A stretch of 37,647 nucleotides of DNA from Pseudomonadota bacterium (GCA_022571365.1 JACZXZ010000016.1:1-37647), one strand, 5' to 3'; positions 25,806 to 34,480 are shown, numbered from the stretch's first letter. The notes: generated from the letters alone by a model not told the origin. Made by a program: numbers and translations.

Positions 25806-26153
25806 CTAGAGTATCTTGAGCACGTTTTCCGGCGGCCGGCCCAGCGCGGCCTTGCCGCCGGCCAGCACGATCGGCCGCTCGATCAGGATCGGATGGGCGA
25901 CCATGGCGGCGATGAGCGCGTCGTCATCGAGGTTTGGGTCGTCGAGGCCACCTTCCTTGTATTCCTTTTCCTTCGTGCGCATGAGCGCGCGCGCCGGCAT
26001 GCCGAGGAGGCCGAGCATGCGCTTGAGCGCCGCCTCGTCCGGCGGGGTCTTGAGGTATTCGATGACGGTCGGCTCGATGCCGCGCCGGCGCAGGAGCTCC
26101 AGAGTCTGGCGCGATTTGCCGCAGCGCGGATTATGGTAGATCGTAACGCTCAT
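25806..26153 (-). CDS. arsC: Arsenate reductase, glutaredoxin type (ArsC family)
   Basis: A 115-residue ArsC-fold protein that would reduce arsenate with glutathione/glutaredoxin. Catalytic C11 lies in HNPRCGKS; R59, R93 (ERPIV) and R106 (LGRPPENV) correspond, with a shift of one, to the Cys12/Arg60/Arg94/Arg107 set of E. coli ArsC. All key residues are present. There is no arsR or arsB neighbour, so a housekeeping YfgD-like role is equally possible. ATG at 26151-26153, with GGAGG about 9 bases upstream. Confidence 0.87.
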   Translation of the reverse strand: MSVTIYHNPRCGKSRQTLELLRRRGIEPTVIEYLKTPPDEAALKRMLGLLGMPARALMRTKEKEYKEGGLDDPNLDDDALIAAMVAHPILIERPIVLAGGKAALGRPPENVLKIL

Positions 26154-26259
26154 CCGGGTCCACCTCCCTCGCTTCGCCGTCCTTGCAGCCTCGCTGCTCC
26201 TCAAGGGGCCGCGGCAAAACATGTGACAGGGCCGGCCCCAGCCGTTAATCTCGCCGACG

Positions 26260-28647
26260 ATGGCAGGCTTGGCAAGTCTGGGCATGGGCGCGATCCCAAC
26301 CCGCCTCACCCGTTTGCTCCCCGGCGTTCTTTTGGCCTTGGCGATGACGGTCGCCCTCGCCTGCGCGCCGGCGAGGGCCCAGACGCCAGGTGCGCCGGAG
26401 CCGGCGGCCGAGACGGCCATCCCGGCCCAGGATCTCGAGGCGCTGGTCGAGACCCTCGAGGACGACCCCGCGCGCGCGCGCCTGGTCCAGCAGCTGCGCG
26501 CCCTGATCGCCGCACAAGACAGGGCCGAGGCGGAGACGGCGCCGGTCGATGCTGTCGGCGCCCAGATGCTCGCCGGCCTGTCGGCGCGCATCAAGGAGGT
26601 GAGCGGCCAGATCCTGGCGGCGGCGGCGATCGTGGTCGAGGCGCCCAGGCTTTGGAACTGGCTCCAGGCCGAGATAAGCGATGGGGCACGGCGGGCCCTG
26701 TGGGTCGAGCTGTTCGCCAAGCTTGCCCTCGTCATCGGGCTCGGGCTCGTGGCCGAATGGGTCGCCCGCCGGCTGCTCCGACGCGCGCGGGCGGCGGTGG
26801 AGGGCCGCGAGACCGACAGCCTGCTCTTGCGTTTGCCATTCCTGGCGACGCGCACCATCCTCGATCTGATCCCGATCGCCGCCTTCGCCGCCGCGGCCTA
26901 CGGCGTGTTGCCGCTGATCGAGCCCGATGCGACCACGCGCCTGGTGGCGCTCACGCTCATCAACGCCAGCGTGCTCGCCCGGGCCGTCCTCGCCGTGGCG
27001 CGCATGGCGCTGGTGCCGCGGGTGCCGTCGTTGCGCGTCATCAAGCTCGCCGACGAAACCGCCTTTTACGCCTTCCTGTGGGTCCGGCGGCTCACCAACT
27101 TCGCCGTCTACGGCTATTTCATCGCCGAGGCGGCCCTCGAGCTCGGCCTGCCGGCAGCCGGCTACGCCGTGCTCTTGAAGACGGTTGGTCTCATCCTCGC
27201 CGCCATGGTCGTCATCCTGATCCTGCAGAACCGGCGGCCGGTCGCTCGTTGGCTCGGCGTCGCGGCGGCGGACGGCTCCCGGCTCCGAACCCTGCAAAGC
27301 CTGCGCTCGCGCTTCGCCGATATCTGGCACGTGGTCGCCGTACTTTACGTCATCGCCATCTATCTGGTGTGGGCGCTCCAGGTTCCCGGCGGATTCGAAT
27401 ATCTCATGCGGGCGACGGCCTTGACCGCGGTGATCCTGGCGGTGGCAAAGCTGGTTTCGACGGTGCTTCGGCGTTTGATCGACCGGACCTTCACCATCGC
27501 CGATGATGTCAAGGCCCGGCTCCCGGAGCTCGACGCCCGGGCCAACCGATACCTGCCCGTGCTCCACAAGTTGCTGCGGGCCGTCGTCTACACATTCGCC
27601 GCGCTGGCCGTGCTCGAGGCCTGGGGCGTGGACACCTTCGAGTGGCTCACCTCCGGTTTCGGTCAACGGGTGGCCGAGAGCGCGATCACCATCGCCACCA
27701 TTCTGCTGATCGGCCTGGTGATATGGGAAGGCATGAGCTGGATCGTCGAGCGTTACCTCAACCGGACCGAAGCCGAGGGCCGTGAATTGCAGCGCAGCGC
27801 TCGGGTCCGCACCCTGGTGCCGCTCCTGCACAAGGCGCTGTCGGTGGTGCTGGGGGTGCTGATGACGCTCACCATATTGTCCGAGCTCGGCGTCGACATC
27901 GCTCCGCTCCTGGCCGGCGCGGGGGTGATCGGCCTGGCCATCGGCTTCGGCGCCCAGACCCTGGTCAAGGACGTGATCACCGGCGTCTTCATCCTGGTCG
28001 AGGACACCATCGCGGTCGGCGATGTCGTGGACGTCGGCAACCATGCCGGCATCGTCGAGGCCATATCGATCCGCACCATTCGCCTGCGCGACCTCTCGGG
28101 CAATGTCCACACGGTGCCGTTCAGCGAGGTCTCAACCATCCTCAACATGACCAAGGATTTCTCCTATTACCTGTTCGAGATCGGCATCGCCTATCGCGAG
28201 GACGTGGACGAGGTGGCGGAGGTCCTGAAGGAGATCGGCGCCGAGATGCAGGCCGACCCGGACTACGCCCCCCACATTCTCGAGCCCCTGGAGGTGCTGG
28301 GCCTCGACAAGTTCGCCGACTCCGCGGTCATCATCAAGGCGCGCATCAAGACCAAGCCGATCAAGCAGTGGATCGTCGGCCGCGAATTCAACCGCCGCAT
28401 GAAGAAGCGGTTCGACGAGCTGGGGATCGAGATCCCCTTCCCCCACACCACCATCTACTTCGGCGAGGATAGGGCCGGCGCGGCGCCGGCGGCCCGGGTC
28501 AGGATGGAGGCCGCGGCCGCAGGGAAGGAAGCGCCGGCGCCGGCCCCGGCCGAGCGGAAACGGCCGGCGGCGGTCGCCGAAGTCAGGGCCGGGGCGGGCA
28601 CCGCGGGCACGCCGGACCCAGGCGACGACGAGGGCGGGGAGGGTTAG
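26260..28647 (+). CDS. Large MscS-family mechanosensitive channel (YbiO-like)
   Basis: A 795-residue inner-membrane channel that would release solutes on hypo-osmotic shock. It has a signal-peptide-like N terminus (to about residue 40), a helical periplasmic region (45-130), a series of about nine to eleven membrane segments (145-560), and the MscS core. The pore-lining helix is 'GVIGLAIGFGAQTLVKDVITG' near 554, then the beta domain 'ILVEDTIAVGDVVDVG' and the cytoplasmic alpha/beta domain with 'FPHTTIYF' near 725. The last 65 residues are Ala/Pro-rich and variable. ATG 26260; an ATG eight codons further in is an alternative. Confidence 0.9.
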   Translation: MAGLASLGMGAIPTRLTRLLPGVLLALAMTVALACAPARAQTPGAPEPAAETAIPAQDLEALVETLEDDPARARLVQQLRALIAAQDRAEAETAPVDAVGAQMLAGLSARIKEVSGQILAAAAIVVEAPRLWNWLQAEISDGARRALWVELFAKLALVIGLGLVAEWVARRLLRRARAAVEGRETDSLLLRLPFLATRTILDLIPIAAFAAAAYGVLPLIEPDATTRLVALTLINASVLARAVLAVARMALVPRVPSLRVIKLADETAFYAFLWVRRLTNFAVYGYFIAEAALELGLPAAGYAVLLKTVGLILAAMVVILILQNRRPVARWLGVAAADGSRLRTLQSLRSRFADIWHVVAVLYVIAIYLVWALQVPGGFEYLMRATALTAVILAVAKLVSTVLRRLIDRTFTIADDVKARLPELDARANRYLPVLHKLLRAVVYTFAALAVLEAWGVDTFEWLTSGFGQRVAESAITIATILLIGLVIWEGMSWIVERYLNRTEAEGRELQRSARVRTLVPLLHKALSVVLGVLMTLTILSELGVDIAPLLAGAGVIGLAIGFGAQTLVKDVITGVFILVEDTIAVGDVVDVGNHAGIVEAISIRTIRLRDLSGNVHTVPFSEVSTILNMTKDFSYYLFEIGIAYREDVDEVAEVLKEIGAEMQADPDYAPHILEPLEVLGLDKFADSAVIIKARIKTKPIKQWIVGREFNRRMKKRFDELGIEIPFPHTTIYFGEDRAGAAPAARVRMEAAAAGKEAPAPAPAERKRPAAVAEVRAGAGTAGTPDPGDDEGGEG

Positions 28648-28789
28648 CACCCATTTACCGCAAACCCGCTTTTGCCTAAATCCGCGCTAGCGCCGCCTTT
28701 CAATCCTTGCCCATGGCGAAGGCCTATCCATCGAGGCCCGGCCTCTCCGGCACCCTGGGCGCCGTGGTCCCGTAATCGGGCATAAGCAA

Positions 28790-28807
28790 GCCCCGCTAAG
28801 GCGGGGC
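28790..28807. terminator. Hairpin between convergent mscS and SnoaL-like genes
   Basis: GCCCCGC (28790-28796) and GCGGGGC (28801-28807) form a perfect 7-bp stem with a TAAG loop. It sits between two convergent genes and probably serves both; no long T-run on either side. Confidence 0.6.
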
Positions 28808-28824
28808 CGAAAGCGTGCGTAGGC

Positions 28825-28844
28825 GCGGCGCCGGTCGGCGCCGC
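28825..28844. terminator. Second, very stable hairpin before the SnoaL-like stop
   Basis: GCGGCGCC (28825-28832) and GGCGCCGC (28837-28844) form an 8-bp all-GC stem with a GGTC loop, 7 bases outside the coding end at 28852. It may act with the neighbouring hairpin to block convergent transcription. Confidence 0.5.
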
Positions 28845-28851
28845 CCACGCC

Positions 28852-29265
28852 TCAGGCGATAGGAGCGGTGTTATAGATGCTCACATGGAGCTTCCATGAA
28901 CCGTCCGCCTGGCGTTTCAAGAGGTTCACGATCTGGCCCACGCCCCTTTCAATCGTGCCGTCCTCCAACAGCTCATCCGCGGCGTGCATGCCCACCTGGT
29001 AGGCCAAGTCACCGCTGGAGCCAACCTGCTCGGTGCTGAGGCTCGCGTTCTTTACGCCCTCTTCAAGCCAATCCTTGAACAGCGCCTCGATCGCCTGCTT
29101 GCCGTGGACCACCACGCTGTCGGGCGGAAGCACGGTGGCGTCATCGGTGTACAGGGCGGCACAGGCGCCCGCGTCGCCCCGGTTGAAGGCCTCTTCCCAC
29201 CGGGCGGTGACGTCTTCAACACACTGGCGGAGCGTTTCCGATTCGGGCTGGCTCGGTTGTGCCAT
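28852..29265 (-). CDS. SnoaL-like / DUF4440 (SgcJ/EcaC-type) protein
   Basis: A 137-residue NTF2-fold protein. It shows 'VTARWEEAFNRGDAGACAALYTDDATVLPP' (the usual start of the fold), 'VVHGKQAIEALFKDWL', 'GDLAYQVGMHA' and the closing strand 'GSWKLHVSIYNTAPI'. Members range from small hydrolases and isomerases to non-enzymatic binders, so the function is undefined. No signal peptide. Monocistronic. Confidence 0.85.
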   Translation of the reverse strand: MAQPSQPESETLRQCVEDVTARWEEAFNRGDAGACAALYTDDATVLPPDSVVVHGKQAIEALFKDWLEEGVKNASLSTEQVGSSGDLAYQVGMHAADELLEDGTIERGVGQIVNLLKRQADGSWKLHVSIYNTAPIA

Positions 29266-29427
29266 GGATGCCTCCCCTGAAATTTATCTCAGTCCCCGTT
29301 CCCCGAATGGGCTAACGATGGCCCGAGGTCAACACAAACCGGCGCCCAGAGCCCATCTAACCCGCGATTTTCCACCCCTGCCAGCATGCCTTAAACGGAC
29401 CAATCGCGCGGCGGCCTGCCCGGCCCC

Positions 29428-30906
29428 TCACCCCTCGACCACGATCTTGACCAGCTGGCCGACCCTCAAGGGCTGGCCCGGCGCCAGGCCGTTCAGGGTC
29501 CGGAAGCGCGCGATCCGATGATCCTCGAAGCGCATGCCCGCGGCCAGGCTTTCCACCGTATCGCCCGGCTCCACCGCCTTGACCCGGATCCTCAAGGGGC
29601 GCAGGACCCGCGCCTCGCGCTCGGTCAAGAGCCGGAAACTGTAGGTCGTGCGCCTGAGTTCCTCGGACAGGGCTGCGCTGAGCTTCGGCGGGGTCAAGAA
29701 GGCGAAGCGGTAGATGGTGCTCGGGTCGCGGCGAATGGCGACGAGGCGCAAGTCAACCGGTCCCTTTTGGGTGCTCACCCGCGTGGCGCCGGTCGCGCCC
29801 TCCAGCCCGTTGACGCCGATGGTCTCCACGGCGGCGAGGCGGCGGCCAGGCGCCCAGACATTCCGGAGGTAGTGGGCCATGGACCCCGGGACGGGCTTGG
29901 GCGCAACGTCGAAGATGATGCGCGCCCGATCCGGCCCGATGGCGACGATCCGCGAGCGGCCGTTGAACAGTTGGAATCCCGGGGGCACCTGGAACCGGAA
30001 GCCCATCCTCGGATGGATGAACAGGCGCCCCTTGACGAAACCGTTCTCCGGATCGCCGCCGTAATACATCCCGTCGATGCGGCTGAGATATGCCCCGGCG
30101 CCGAGCCGGAGCTCGGCGGCCGACGCCATCCGGGCGCGGGCCAGGCCGACGGCCTCGGCCACCCGCTCGGCGGTGCGCGGGTGGGTCGAGAACAGGCTGA
30201 ACCGGTCGGCCGCGCCGGGCCGCCCGGTGAGCTTGGCCCGAAGCGCGTTTTCGGCCTCGAGGCTCTTGAGGAAAGTGGCCATGGCCATGGGATCGTAGCC
30301 GAGCCGCGTCATGTAGCGGATGCCCAGCATGTCGGCCTCGGATTCCTGTTCGCGGGAAAAGCTGCTGAGCGCGAGCGTGGCACCGAGCTCGGCGCCTTGC
30401 CCGAGCAACCGGTCGCCGGTGAGGACGCCGAGCGCGGTGAGACCGATCTGGGCGGCGAGGGCGGTGCTGTAGCGCTCCGCGGTGTGGCGGGCGGCGATAT
30501 GGCCGATCTCGTGGGCGACGACGCCGGCGAGCTCCGCCTCGTTGTTGGCCAGCGCCATGAGGCCCGCGGTGACGTAGACATAGCCACCGGGCAGGGCAAA
30601 GGCGTTGACGATGTCGCTGTTCAGCACCGTGAAGGTGAATGGGAGGTTGGGCTCCTCGGCGACCCGCCCCAGCTCGCCGCCGATTTGACTCAGGTATCGC
30701 CGGATCGCCGGGTCGTGGTAGGCGCCGCCAAACTCGTCGAGGATCTTGGGGTGTTCCTCCCGGCCGATGCGGATCTCGTCGGCCGCGGACATGAAGGCGG
30801 TGAAAGTGGGCCTCCCGGTCGCCGGATTGACCGCGCAGCCGGCAAGGCCGAGCACGAGCACCGTGCCGACAATCGCGCCGAGGAGGGGCTTGAATGCGCG
30901 CCTCAT
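29428..30906 (-). CDS. M48-family metalloprotease lipoprotein with C-terminal LysM-like domain
   Basis: A 492-residue predicted lipoprotein (lipobox LAGC, Cys24). Zinc site HEIGH at 132-136 with the downstream Glu in ESEADMLG identifies the M48 (BepA/LoiP-like) peptidases, which police outer-membrane protein assembly from the periplasm. The region 260-400 has a 'MGFRFQVPPGFQLFNG' domain common in alphaproteobacterial homologues. The last 50 residues ('VEPGDTVESLAAGMRFEDHR') look like a LysM domain, suggesting cell-wall contact. Its start overlaps the upstream gene's stop (ATGA), so the two are coupled. Confidence 0.9.
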   Translation of the reverse strand: MRRAFKPLLGAIVGTVLVLGLAGCAVNPATGRPTFTAFMSAADEIRIGREEHPKILDEFGGAYHDPAIRRYLSQIGGELGRVAEEPNLPFTFTVLNSDIVNAFALPGGYVYVTAGLMALANNEAELAGVVAHEIGHIAARHTAERYSTALAAQIGLTALGVLTGDRLLGQGAELGATLALSSFSREQESEADMLGIRYMTRLGYDPMAMATFLKSLEAENALRAKLTGRPGAADRFSLFSTHPRTAERVAEAVGLARARMASAAELRLGAGAYLSRIDGMYYGGDPENGFVKGRLFIHPRMGFRFQVPPGFQLFNGRSRIVAIGPDRARIIFDVAPKPVPGSMAHYLRNVWAPGRRLAAVETIGVNGLEGATGATRVSTQKGPVDLRLVAIRRDPSTIYRFAFLTPPKLSAALSEELRRTTYSFRLLTEREARVLRPLRIRVKAVEPGDTVESLAAGMRFEDHRIARFRTLNGLAPGQPLRVGQLVKIVVEG

Positions 30907-31673
30907 TCGTCCACCAGCTCGATCTGCTCCGGATGGGTCGCCTCGATCATCGGCCCGTTGAAGGATTTAATCCAGCCGCGCACCCGAACGAGGCGGCCTT
31001 CCAGGTCCTCGAGCCGCGCCCCGTCGGCCTCGAACAGCTTGCGGTCCCGGGGCGCGATGGAGATCGTGAAGTCCTCGCGCCAGTCGGGCCCGAAATTGAG
31101 ATAGCCGCGGCTCTTGACCACGGCGACCTTCAGCACCCGGCCCTCGACGAGCTGGAAGCTGTCGATGAAGGAGGGCGTCTCCTCGACCCCGATGACCCGA
31201 TAGAAGGGGTGGCTCCAGATGCCGCGGCTTGCCTCGCGCGCGGCGCGCTCCAGGGCCAGCATCTCCGCGACGAGCGCGCGGTTGTCGGCGAAGCTGTAGA
31301 CGCGGGCCAGGCCCAGGGCCAGCATCTCGCCCTGGATCCAGCGTCCGTCGGACAGGTGGAGGTGGGCGAGCAAGCGGCCGTAGCGGTCCATCCGGCGGCC
31401 GCCGAAGGTGAGCGTCACGACCTGCCCGAGCGTCAGCCCGGCCAGCGCCTGCTTCGCTTCCTGCGCCAGCGGCCAGGTCTCGAAGCCCGGCCGGCCGAGG
31501 GGCAATTTGGGCGCCTGGATGCCGGCCAGGCGCACCTCGGTCCGGTCCTCGAGGATGAGCGTGTCGCCGTCGACGACCTCAAGGACCGTCGCCTGGCCGC
31601 CGGCTTCGAGAGCCTCCGCCCCGGCGGCCGGGACAAGGCCCAGATAGAGCACAAGGGTGAGAACGGCAATCAT
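30903..31673 (-). CDS. Thermonuclease-fold (SNase-like) exported protein, probably inactive as a nuclease
   Basis: A 256-residue protein with signal peptide (MIAVLTLVLYLGLVPAAGA). The SNase OB fold spans about 27-155: 'VLEVVDGDTLILED', 'EVRLAGIQAPKLPL', 'MDRYGRLLAHL'. In active SNases the segment after the LxGI strand reads D(A/T)PE; here it is QAPK, so both a calcium-binding Asp and the general-base Glu are replaced. A second OB-like domain follows (170-250: 'GRVLKVAVVKSRGYLNFG'). It may bind nucleic acid or cell-wall material without cutting. Coupled by overlap to the M48 lipoprotein. Confidence 0.85.
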   Translation of the reverse strand: MIAVLTLVLYLGLVPAAGAEALEAGGQATVLEVVDGDTLILEDRTEVRLAGIQAPKLPLGRPGFETWPLAQEAKQALAGLTLGQVVTLTFGGRRMDRYGRLLAHLHLSDGRWIQGEMLALGLARVYSFADNRALVAEMLALERAAREASRGIWSHPFYRVIGVEETPSFIDSFQLVEGRVLKVAVVKSRGYLNFGPDWREDFTISIAPRDRKLFEADGARLEDLEGRLVRVRGWIKSFNGPMIEATHPEQIELVDE

Positions 31674-31999
31674 CGACGACGTCAGCTATTACCTGAGGGC
31701 CATTACCTGAGGGCGCCGCGGGCGAATATATCACGGCTTTGCCGGCGCCTGCGGCGCGTCGTCAAGGTCTCGAGAGTCTTTAACTCAAGAGTCGGACACG
31801 GCCGGACGGTAGTGTCTCAGTTTGACGAAGGTCCGCTCGTAGCCAACAGCGGACACTTGGGACTCTCAGCCAAACCGTGTATGTTTATTCGAATTTACAA
31901 CTTGCGATACAATTCTCTTGGTTGCAGTCATTCACAATGCGCGTACACGATCCGAACGGCAGACTCCCTTGTCCAACCCAACAAAAAAGGGCACTCTGA

Positions 32000-32308
32000 C
32001 AGGCCGAGATCAGGAAGGGGCGGAGTGATTGTCGGAGTAAGGGAAGCGGCCTCACTCGGCGAAGTTATCGCGACGAAGGCGGTGAACAGAAACATACGAT
32101 GATAGCTGAAGAGATGCCTAAGCATAATCATGGATTGTTGAGCGTGTTGGACCTCGCTCCATTACCAAAGCCCCCTGATCCCAACCGACATGTCGCAATT
32201 GCAGGCAAATACAATAGTACATATCTGCGAGATTTTGGAGTAGGCCAGGGCGAGCCTCACAACGACATGTCGCCCTTCATCGCACTGTATTATTACAGAA
32301 AGGACTGA
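32000..32308 (+). pseudogene. Phage tail-collar / microcystin-dependent protein C-terminal remnant
   Basis: The frame open from 32000 reads 'GSGLTRRSYRDEGGEQKHT', then EEMPKHNHG, and ends GQGEPHNDMSPFIALYYYRKD. These are the C-terminal signatures of tail-collar-domain proteins (GSGLT, GGEEKHTLT-EMPxHNHG and QPHNNMPPYLALNY). Just upstream the preceding signature ('RGGVIVGV') is found in another frame, so there is a frameshift near 32035, and no N-terminal region remains. An ATG at 32099 could give a 69-residue peptide, but it is more likely a relic of a prophage or contractile-injection gene. Confidence 0.65.
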
Positions 32309-32334
32309 ACGGGAATTCGGAAAAGGAGGAGCCT

Positions 32335-33525
32335 ATGAGCAACAACGATACCAGACGCACGACTGGAAAGGTCGTACGCGTGCTGAAGGATTATGGGTTC
32401 ATTTCCTCAGAAACTATGCCCGACCAAGACCTTTACTTCAAAACCTCATGGTTTCAGGGGGCTCCCCCACTAAAAGAAGGTGACGTCGTCACGTTCGAAC
32501 TCAAGACCTTTGGTGACGACTCGCAAGCTTATTACGTACGACGGGCTACAGACGAGATCGACTCATCGGATTTGTATAGACGCGCCTCACCCTCAGCCCC
32601 GAGGACCTACAACCTATTTAAGTGGGCCTACTTAGGATACCTTCCGAACGCACTAGCGGCGCTGAAGGAGCTTGCCCTTGACGAGCGCTGGGAGTTTAAG
32701 AACCAGCCTGACCGTCCATTACCAATTCTTTACAGCTATCTGTTTCATACTTTCGGTCGCCTCGTACTTCAGACAAAGGTTGTCGTTAACGAGTCCGTAT
32801 CTCTCGCGGCCTTTAACACGGGCCTAGTTGATTCTCGCTACGAGCCAATATACGGCTTGTTTGAACCTAATCAGGAGGTGCGCACGCCATGGCAGCTTCG
32901 TGGATTTTGCATTGCGGGGGAAGATTCAAATGGACAGAACCTCGTCCGACACTTCAACCCGCTCCCGCAGGCAGCCCACTATTTCGATCAACCTGCGGAC
33001 TTACTCTATGACATCCGAGGTGGAATACCGGAACTAGACTGGAATCACATCGTAATCGAGTGCATTGACAGATATCCGGACGAATTTCTGGAGGACCACC
33101 GGCCAACAGGTTTTGCGGTTGAAGATTCCAGCAAAGTGGGGGAGCAAGAAAGAAGAGCCTATTTCGAGAAGCTCGGAATGGCGATAAAGGCCGACAAGCG
33201 AGTCTATCGTCGCATAATGAACCGAGTAAAGGATGCAATTGATCTATCTATTAAGCGAACTTCTTGGAACTTTAAAACAGCTGTACCTCAGTACTATCCG
33301 AAAGTGCGACAACTCCAGTTGCTACTTCCTATCTGTTTGGTATCGGATGAAGTCGTGGACCTGGCGTTAGCAGTAGAGAAGACGGACTCTGGCAATTATC
33401 TGGGTCACACAGTTCTCACGCTTGACTGGGCCTATAGGAATGCACGACTCATCTGCAGACCCGACAGTGACTGGCTTGAGCCACATGAGATTATCGAGGG
33501 GGTCATCGACGAGGACGACACGTAG
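32335..33525 (+). CDS. Cold-shock-domain DUF3825 protein
   Basis: A 396-residue protein. Residues 9-72 are a cold-shock (CSD) OB fold with an RNP1-like 'DYGFISSE', an RNP2-like DLYFKTSWF and the EGDVVTFEL strand, predicting single-strand RNA/DNA binding. Residues about 90-385 match DUF3825 as I remember it: 'LPILYSYLFHTFGRLVLQ', 'AAFNTGLVDSRYEPIYGLFEPN', 'WQLRGFCIAG', and the basic 'KADKRVYRRIMNRVKDAI' helix. No catalytic motif is recognised. An excellent AAGGAGGAG site precedes the ATG. Low-GC codon use and element-like flanks mark it as acquired. An RNA-linked stress or anti-phage role is inference from context only. Confidence 0.8.
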   Translation: MSNNDTRRTTGKVVRVLKDYGFISSETMPDQDLYFKTSWFQGAPPLKEGDVVTFELKTFGDDSQAYYVRRATDEIDSSDLYRRASPSAPRTYNLFKWAYLGYLPNALAALKELALDERWEFKNQPDRPLPILYSYLFHTFGRLVLQTKVVVNESVSLAAFNTGLVDSRYEPIYGLFEPNQEVRTPWQLRGFCIAGEDSNGQNLVRHFNPLPQAAHYFDQPADLLYDIRGGIPELDWNHIVIECIDRYPDEFLEDHRPTGFAVEDSSKVGEQERRAYFEKLGMAIKADKRVYRRIMNRVKDAIDLSIKRTSWNFKTAVPQYYPKVRQLQLLLPICLVSDEVVDLALAVEKTDSGNYLGHTVLTLDWAYRNARLICRPDSDWLEPHEIIEGVIDEDDT

Positions 33526-33909
33526 TTTTTCAGTCAGTGTCTCGAAGCTAGCGTTGTCACGCCAGCTGGCTGGTTTTGTCCGGCGGGGGCAAGAGTCTAC
33601 CTTAGCGGCCCGGATATGGCTCCACTCAAATAGGCCTCAGTGCTCCGCCTAGAGTTTCAGCCCCGTCGCTCCACCGATATTCCACCTTACATCTAACTCG
33701 ACACGGCGTCCAAACGGATCATTCCCATTAAGAAGACTCCGCTTCTGGGACGTTTTGCCAAATGTCCGCTTAGGGTCATAAGCGGACGTTCTCGAGACCC
33801 ACCCATCACCGACAAGTTGAAACTGAGACACGGCCGGGCGGGTGTCTTGCGCGCCCGGGCGTTTGCCGTATGATGCCCCCTCTTTTTGTCCAGGGGGCAC
33901 CTTCCCGGC

Positions 33910-34425
33910 ATGCGCGGTCGGCCGACGCTCGCAGCCCTTTCCGTGCTCGCGGTGATTGCCGCGGCGCCCGTGCGCGCCGAGGATCCGGACTTCCTCGCCG
34001 TCCAGGCCGGCGTGTTCGATGTGGTCCTGGACGAGGACCGGGCCGGCGCCTTCGCCTTGGAGTACCGATCGAGCTTCAAGGCGTGGATCTTCAAGCCCTT
34101 CCTCGGCATCATGACGACCACGGACGAGGCGGTCTACGGCTATGGCGGCATCCTGGTCGACATCTTCCTCGGCCGCCAGCGGCAAAGGTGGGTGGTGAGC
34201 CCCAGCCTCGCCGTCGGCGGCTACGCCCGGGGCGACGGCAAGGACCTGGGCGCGGTCCCGGAGTTCCGCTCCGGCATCGAGATCGCCTATCGCTTCGACG
34301 ACCGCTCGCGCCTCGGGCTCATGTTCCACCACATCTCGAACGCCAGTATCGGGGACCGCAACCCCGGCGCCGAGACCCTGGTGCTCAGCTATTCGGTGCC
34401 GATCCGCAACCTGTTCGGCCGCTGA
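33910..34425 (+). CDS. pagL: PagL-type lipid A 3-O-deacylase
   Basis: A 171-residue outer-membrane beta-barrel enzyme that would remove the 3-O-acyl chain from lipid A. The signal peptide is 1-23 (cleavage after VRA). Residues H141, S143 and E155 (FHHISNA...NPGAE) reproduce the PagL His-x-Ser and distant Glu, with the same 12-residue Ser-Glu spacing as in the known enzyme (H126/S128/E140). Alternating hydrophobic strands fill the rest. High-GC codon use matches the core genome. The start ATG 33910 is chosen for the signal peptide. Its last 169 bases are duplicated at 37072. Confidence 0.85.
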   Translation: MRGRPTLAALSVLAVIAAAPVRAEDPDFLAVQAGVFDVVLDEDRAGAFALEYRSSFKAWIFKPFLGIMTTTDEAVYGYGGILVDIFLGRQRQRWVVSPSLAVGGYARGDGKDLGAVPEFRSGIEIAYRFDDRSRLGLMFHHISNASIGDRNPGAETLVLSYSVPIRNLFGR

Positions 34426-34480
34426 AGGCGCGACCGGGCCGGCGCTCGCTGGTTTGGCTCGGAGACTGTGGTATATAGAC
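34257..34480 (+). repeat. 224-bp direct repeat, left copy (3' end of pagL plus downstream spacer)
   Basis: Matches 37072-37295 base for base without gaps except five substitutions (34347, 34369, 34386, 34459, 34461). It covers pagL codons from PEFRSG to the stop and 55 bases beyond, ending GTATATAGAC. The two copies bound the restriction-modification island. Confidence 0.95.

Larger units (their letters stand above)
31812..33831. mobile_element. 2.02-kb insertion-like segment with inverted ends, carrying the CSD-DUF3825 gene
   Basis: GTGTCTCAGTTT at 31812-31823 recurs inverted at 33820-33831. Just inside each end is a GTCCGCT...AGCGGAC hairpin (31831-31854 and 33764-33787). Outside, GACACGGCCGG-n-GTGTCT occurs directly repeated at 31795-31817 and 33827-33847 (imperfect). 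Interior base composition and codon use are clearly less GC-rich than the flanks. No transposase is present, so it is a non-autonomous element, a cassette or a recombination product. The right end belongs to a dispersed repeat type that yields spurious 'DPKRTF' reading frames in alphaproteobacteria. Apart from the two genes listed, 31674-31999 and 33526-33909 hold no gene I can support. Confidence 0.55.

Noticed and set aside
26245-28110. Long minus-strand open frame opposite the MscS gene
   Set aside because: GC-rich shadow of the channel gene; composition is His/Asp/Gln-rich nonsense and the plus strand has a full family match.
33649-33790. Minus-strand frame with 'YDPKRTFGKTSQKRS'
   Set aside because: This is the typical spurious translation of a dispersed alphaproteobacterial repeat, not a gene.
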